Source: Capsicum annuum (Eukaryota > Streptophyta > Magnoliopsida > Solanales > Solanaceae). From it: 64,000 nt of DNA. Positions within the stretch are counted from its first letter, which is position 1, and every line of letters starts with the position of its first letter. Position numbers and translations under genes: made by a program. The stretch is taken from contig NC_061118.1 of assembly GCF_002878395.1 (NCBI RefSeq), positions 85,251,526-85,315,525 of the forward strand. Direction: 5' to 3'. This document shows, one piece after another, positions 60,444-64,000 of the stretch. The notes under the pieces are model-generated. The model did not search any database and was not told where the DNA came from. It saw only the letters and a list, made by a program, of their open reading frames with translations.

Positions 60444-61305
60444 TATAATGTCCTGATTTTCAAAACCAGAATGCTACATGGTGCTCATGACCCTGAAGGA
60501 CCACAAGCTAACCCATGACTGATATCTGTACCTGTATACTATATAATATAACATGAAAATCTAGAAACATATACTGAATGGCCATAAGGTTCAAACTAAA
60601 TAAACGTATGATAACAAAATGTTTGAAAATGGTATAACAATACCAAAATAAGTCTGAAATAACTGTCTAACATTCTATAGTCTAGAAAGCCTCTAAACTA
60701 TTTGAATAAGAAGTTGATAGATCATGTCCCTAGCTAACTCCAACTACTGAAATAACTGAAATCATCATGTCCTCAAAAGAAGAGGACTTACTTCTAACTA
60801 TGTCTACTGAGACTGGAATCTACTGTAGATCTAGAGCTAGTTCCTTTGAACCTATGGCGTAAAATAAAACAACATAGCGCAAATGCGTTAGTACGTCTGA
60901 ATGTACTGAGTATATGAGTGAGGTAGGTTAAATGTAAAGGGTTATATGCATGAACAATGCTAACTAATATGAACGTGTGAATACATACATGCATAAACAA
61001 CTATAACTGAACTCGTGATGATACTGACTATTGAATCTGAATGCTGACGACATGACTTTACTATTACTGAGGTACTGAATAGATTACTAATTATTTCTGA
61101 TAGTTCGAATTATGAAGAACTGGTTTGAATGACTGTGTCTAATAGTCCTAAAACTGAATACTGATAATGTGAGCTATGATAATTGATATAACTGATATAA
61201 TTGTAATGATTGGACTAACCGATATAACCGATACTGAGCGACTGTATCTGACAGTCTAAGTTTTGATGGAACTATCTGAGTTTCGTTCTACATGGAGTAA
61301 CTAAA

Positions 61306-61880
61306 TCTGACATCAGTCCTATCTAGCAGTTGATCATAAGTATATTGATAATAAAGATAATTTGACTTAGTTTGAGATCAATCCTATCTAGTGGGTGATC
61401 TTTAAATCTGATGATTCTGATACTGATTAATCATAGTTGAGATCAATCCTAGCTAATGGGTGATCTTGAAATCTATTTATAATGATAAGCATTAATTGTA
61501 TCTAATAGTACTGAATCTGTACTATTAAGCTGAGTTGACTATATCTGACAACCCTGATTCTGTAACTAAAACTATGGGATATATTCATCTAACCAACATG
61601 CCCCAAGCTAAGCTGATTAGGGTCCAATCTCTACCCTGACTGGAAGGGTGTCAGTACCACACCACTGGTAAAGACAACTATTTTGGAGTCAGTCCTAATC
61701 TAGCAGGTGACTCCTGGGATTAGTCCTATACATATAAATGTGCTAAGGGGTAACCCCTGAGTATGTCAGTCCTATCTAACGGGTGACATCTCGTACCTAC
61801 ACTGGATACATAGTTCTGGAAATTAGGGATTGCTTCTAAGGATCTCAGTCCTAATCTAGTGGGTAAGTCCCCATCTCTAT
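61306..61880 (-). repeat. TCAGTCCTATCTAG hairpin array in solo LTR E
   Basis: At least six units: near 61306, 61374, 61439, 61685, 61763 and 61841. Core TCARTCCTA(A)TCTAGYGGGTGA is flanked by inverted arms that differ between units, for example GGAGTCA/TGACTCC (61685-61691, 61708-61714) and ATGTCA/TGACAT (61763-61768, 61784-61789). Confidence 0.8.
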
Positions 61881-62240
61881 GCTCACTCGGTGTTGAATCC
61901 TAATCCCATCTGAAAGACACTGAACTGAATAACTCGGCTAAACTGAATAACTAAATTGAACTGATTAGCTGAACTGATACTAGTGGTATTGTTTAGCGGA
62001 TCTAAACTGAGTTTATTGAATTCTAATGACTAATGAAATGTACTGAGTTATGAGGAATAATTAAGAGTACTAAAGTTACTGATATTGACTGTGAATACTA
62101 AGGCTATAGATATTACTGAGTACTGAGATCACTGATATTACTGAACTACTGAGACTACTAGGATTTCTGAGTTTTCTTGAGTCACATGACTGACTGAATT
62201 CTATAGATCATGGCTTAACTGAGAGTATCATGATAACATG
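61880..62240 (-). repeat. ACTGA-rich low-complexity tract in E
   Basis: Dense irregular copies of ACTGA/CTGA/ACTAA pentamers without a strict period. Confidence 0.75.
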
Positions 62241-63166
62241 ACATGGCTCTAGACACACAGTTATATTTTCGAGTATGAATACTCCCAGGACTCGATAGAA
62301 GGAAACTGACACAACATGACTGACTTGATTATAAGATTGGAGTCCACAATACACATTGTCATAAGTAGGGGATATTATACTTCATGTAGTTCTTCAACAT
62401 CTTAAGCATGGTAGGGAGTGGATGGATATATTTCATGTATATATTGTATATCTCCATTTTCATACATGCTCCATACCACAACAATAGCAACACATCAATA
62501 GAATGGAATTTATATTGAAGTATATATCTAACATGGACTTGTCATTTAGATATCATGGAACCATGTAAACATGAATTTCTATCATCCTAAGCATTTTATC
62601 AAACACCTTGCATGCACTCTTTAAGGCATAGGTGTACTCATCAATTTGACAATCTTAATCCATCTAAAATTCATGGGTTTCAACTAACCTATTCACATAC
62701 TTCATGAAAAACACATCAAGATACAACCTTGAATCTAAACAACAATCATCAACATGAATATAGTCATAACACGATAAGAAAATCACAATTTATAATTTAA
62801 AACATGATTCTTGAGCTCCATGGATGAAAGGGACCCATTGATGAACACTACGCATACCTTAAAGATTGATCTTGAAAGAGATTTAATGTTTCTTGAAGAT
62901 TCTTAAAGAAATACTTAGGCTTACTATTGATTTTTCTTGACTAGGGTTTAACCTCTTTGGGAGAGAATGTTCTTGTTCTTGAGGAGATGATGTTGAGATA
63001 AAACCCTAATCTTGTGGTTAAGAGCGTATAAGAGAGCTTTTTAAGATGTTTAACTAAAGAGAGTGGAAGATAATATGCTCCTTGATGGTTATAAGTCGTG
63101 GGAAGTAAAGGGAAAAGACAAAAATACCCTTACTAAAATGTCCCTTAATTTCTGATAAAAATATCT

Positions 63167-63406
63167 GACGACATTCGTGACAAGCCGTCATACTAGTGAT
63201 AGGTCATCATGAATTGTCATCACAAAAAGGTGAAATCTTGGTTTTCTGGTTAAGGTTGATGACATTAGTGATAGGTCATTATGGGCGTGACGGCTTGTCA
63301 CAAAATGTCTTCACTGGGGTCAAAAATCTTCCCAGGTCTGACTACATTGGTGATAGGCCATCACGGGCATAGTGGCTTGTCACAATTGTCATCACCAGAT
63401 TCCCAG
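63167..63406 (-). repeat. Three 82-91 bp repeats with GTGAC..GTCAC palindromes in E
   Basis: Copies start at 63167, 63258 and 63340 and share GACATTNGTGATAGG(T/C)CATCA...GGCTTGTCACAA. Located upstream of the putative TATA on the minus strand. Confidence 0.8.
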
Positions 63407-63749
63407 CCTGATATGCTAGAGTAAAATAGTCATAACTCTTAGCTTCGATATCGGTTTTTGACGAAATTGGTATCGTTGGAAAGATAATTAAATTATATAG
63501 CTGTTGGTAGGTTATTACATCAATAATTCGTAGTATAATTATAGATATGCTCATTTGAAGTTGACTATAGCAATATCCTTCTCAAGAATTCAATCGGTAA
63601 GGAATTGTTTTGATTCGTCTATTAGCTAGGATACTTTTGAGGCCTTAATATGCATCAAAATTGATCATAGAACTACCAAAGAACTTAAATTTATTACTCA
63701 TGATTTCAAAATATGATCCTAAAAATCTCTGAACTTTTGGGGTATTACA

Positions 63750-64000
63750 CAAAAACTCTCACTTACTGAACTTGGCAAACAACTGATAAGCTCTAAGGAT
63801 CTATAATACAATTCTCAAATAATTTGATTGTTCATTCTCACTACAGTAATAGACAAGAATATAATCAATTAAGACTATTATGAACATGTCCAAGTATTAC
63901 TTGAACACTCTATTCGTCAAGTCCATGAAAACTATAGGGCATTCGTTAGCCAAAAACACATAACTAGGAATTCAAAATGACCATACCAAGTTGTAAAACC
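63750..64000 (-). pseudogene. Element D reverse transcriptase, part beyond E
   Basis: Minus strand: FMDLTNRVFK, a stop, YLDMFIIVLIDYILVYY. The YxDD-type box is I-D-Y at 63858-63872, so the second catalytic Asp is Tyr. Then LFAKFSK, a stop and EF reach the TSD at 63754. The N-terminal RT, protease and gag lie outside the window. Confidence 0.82.

Larger units (their letters stand above)
60444..63749 (-). mobile_element. Element E: 3.3 kb solo LTR inside the D reverse transcriptase
   Basis: One LTR without interior: minus-strand start TGTAATACCCC, end ...GACATTATA (terminal CA decayed to TA), flanked by TSD CAAAA. Solo LTRs arise by recombination between the two LTRs of a complete element. It carries an ACTGA-rich part (61880-62240), a hairpin array (61306-61880) and a three-copy GTGACGGCTTGTCAC block (63167-63406) upstream of a minus-strand TATA-like CTTAAAAAG word at about 63040. 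Confidence 0.9.
55698..64000 (-). mobile_element. Element D: minus-strand Ty3 chromovirus, 3' half in window, nested in C
   Basis: 3' LTR 55698-57981, then chromodomain, integrase, RNase H and part of RT reading leftwards. RT is interrupted by solo LTR E and resumes at 63750; the 5' half lies beyond the window. Left flank ATATG (55693-55697). Same clade as A and I. Confidence 0.88.

Noticed and set aside
61306..63406. Possible CRISPR-like repeat-spacer pattern in E
   Set aside because: Units vary, spacing is irregular, and the block lies inside a plant LTR; no cas genes.

Overview
This window is plant nuclear DNA from a large, repeat-rich genome. It consists almost entirely of decayed LTR retrotransposons inserted into one another, and I found no host gene, tRNA, rRNA or CRISPR array. 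The styles of the elements (long-LTR Ty3 chromoviruses primed by initiator-Met tRNA, Athila/Tat-like elements primed by tRNA-Asp, LTRs full of short ACTGA-type or CG-palindromic repeats) suggest a Solanaceae species such as pepper, tobacco or a Solanum. That assignment is recognition from memory, not a search. For reference the elements are lettered A-J; letters and boundaries are mine, read from repeated ends, TG..CA termini, primer sites (PBS), polypurine tracts (PPT) and target-site duplications (TSD).

Left half (1-25330): element G lies on the minus strand. Its left LTR enters from outside the window and is cut by two later insertions: A (204-9851, minus, a full-length chromovirus with two 2.3 kb LTRs, TSD ATCAT) and B (10425-16694, plus, non-autonomous, tRNA-Asp primed, TSD CACAT). 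G internal DNA is 17848-21800 and its uninterrupted right LTR is 21801-25330. The right LTR preserves the empty target sites of both A and B, so these insertions are proven inside the window.

Middle (25331-42994): element I (25435-34887, plus) is a full-length chromovirus with readable gag, protease, RT, RNase H, integrase and chromodomain remnants. It is followed by an LTR 3'-end fragment J (34888-35410), then element H (35411 onward, minus), a relative of G with a gag-like zinc-knuckle region and no recognised pol.

Right half (42995-64000): a five-level nest. F (plus) is inserted in the H right LTR. C (plus, tRNA-Asp primed, gag-protease plus a second, transposase-32-like ORF) is inserted in the F protease. 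D (minus chromovirus) is inserted in the right LTR of C. E (60444-63749), a 3.3 kb solo LTR with TSD CAAAA, is inserted in the D reverse transcriptase. F, C and D continue beyond the window.

All coding regions carry stops, frameshifts or missing catalytic residues, so nothing here looks able to move by itself. The most interesting signals are non-coding. One is a stem-loop at nearly fixed distance (15-21 nt) before the PPT/LTR border in seven elements, with changing stem sequence and a purine-rich GGAC/GGGAT-like loop. Others are hairpin arrays inside LTRs, U3-like palindromic arrays copied into the interior of B and C ahead of a second ORF, and an in-frame triplication of a zinc-knuckle unit in H.
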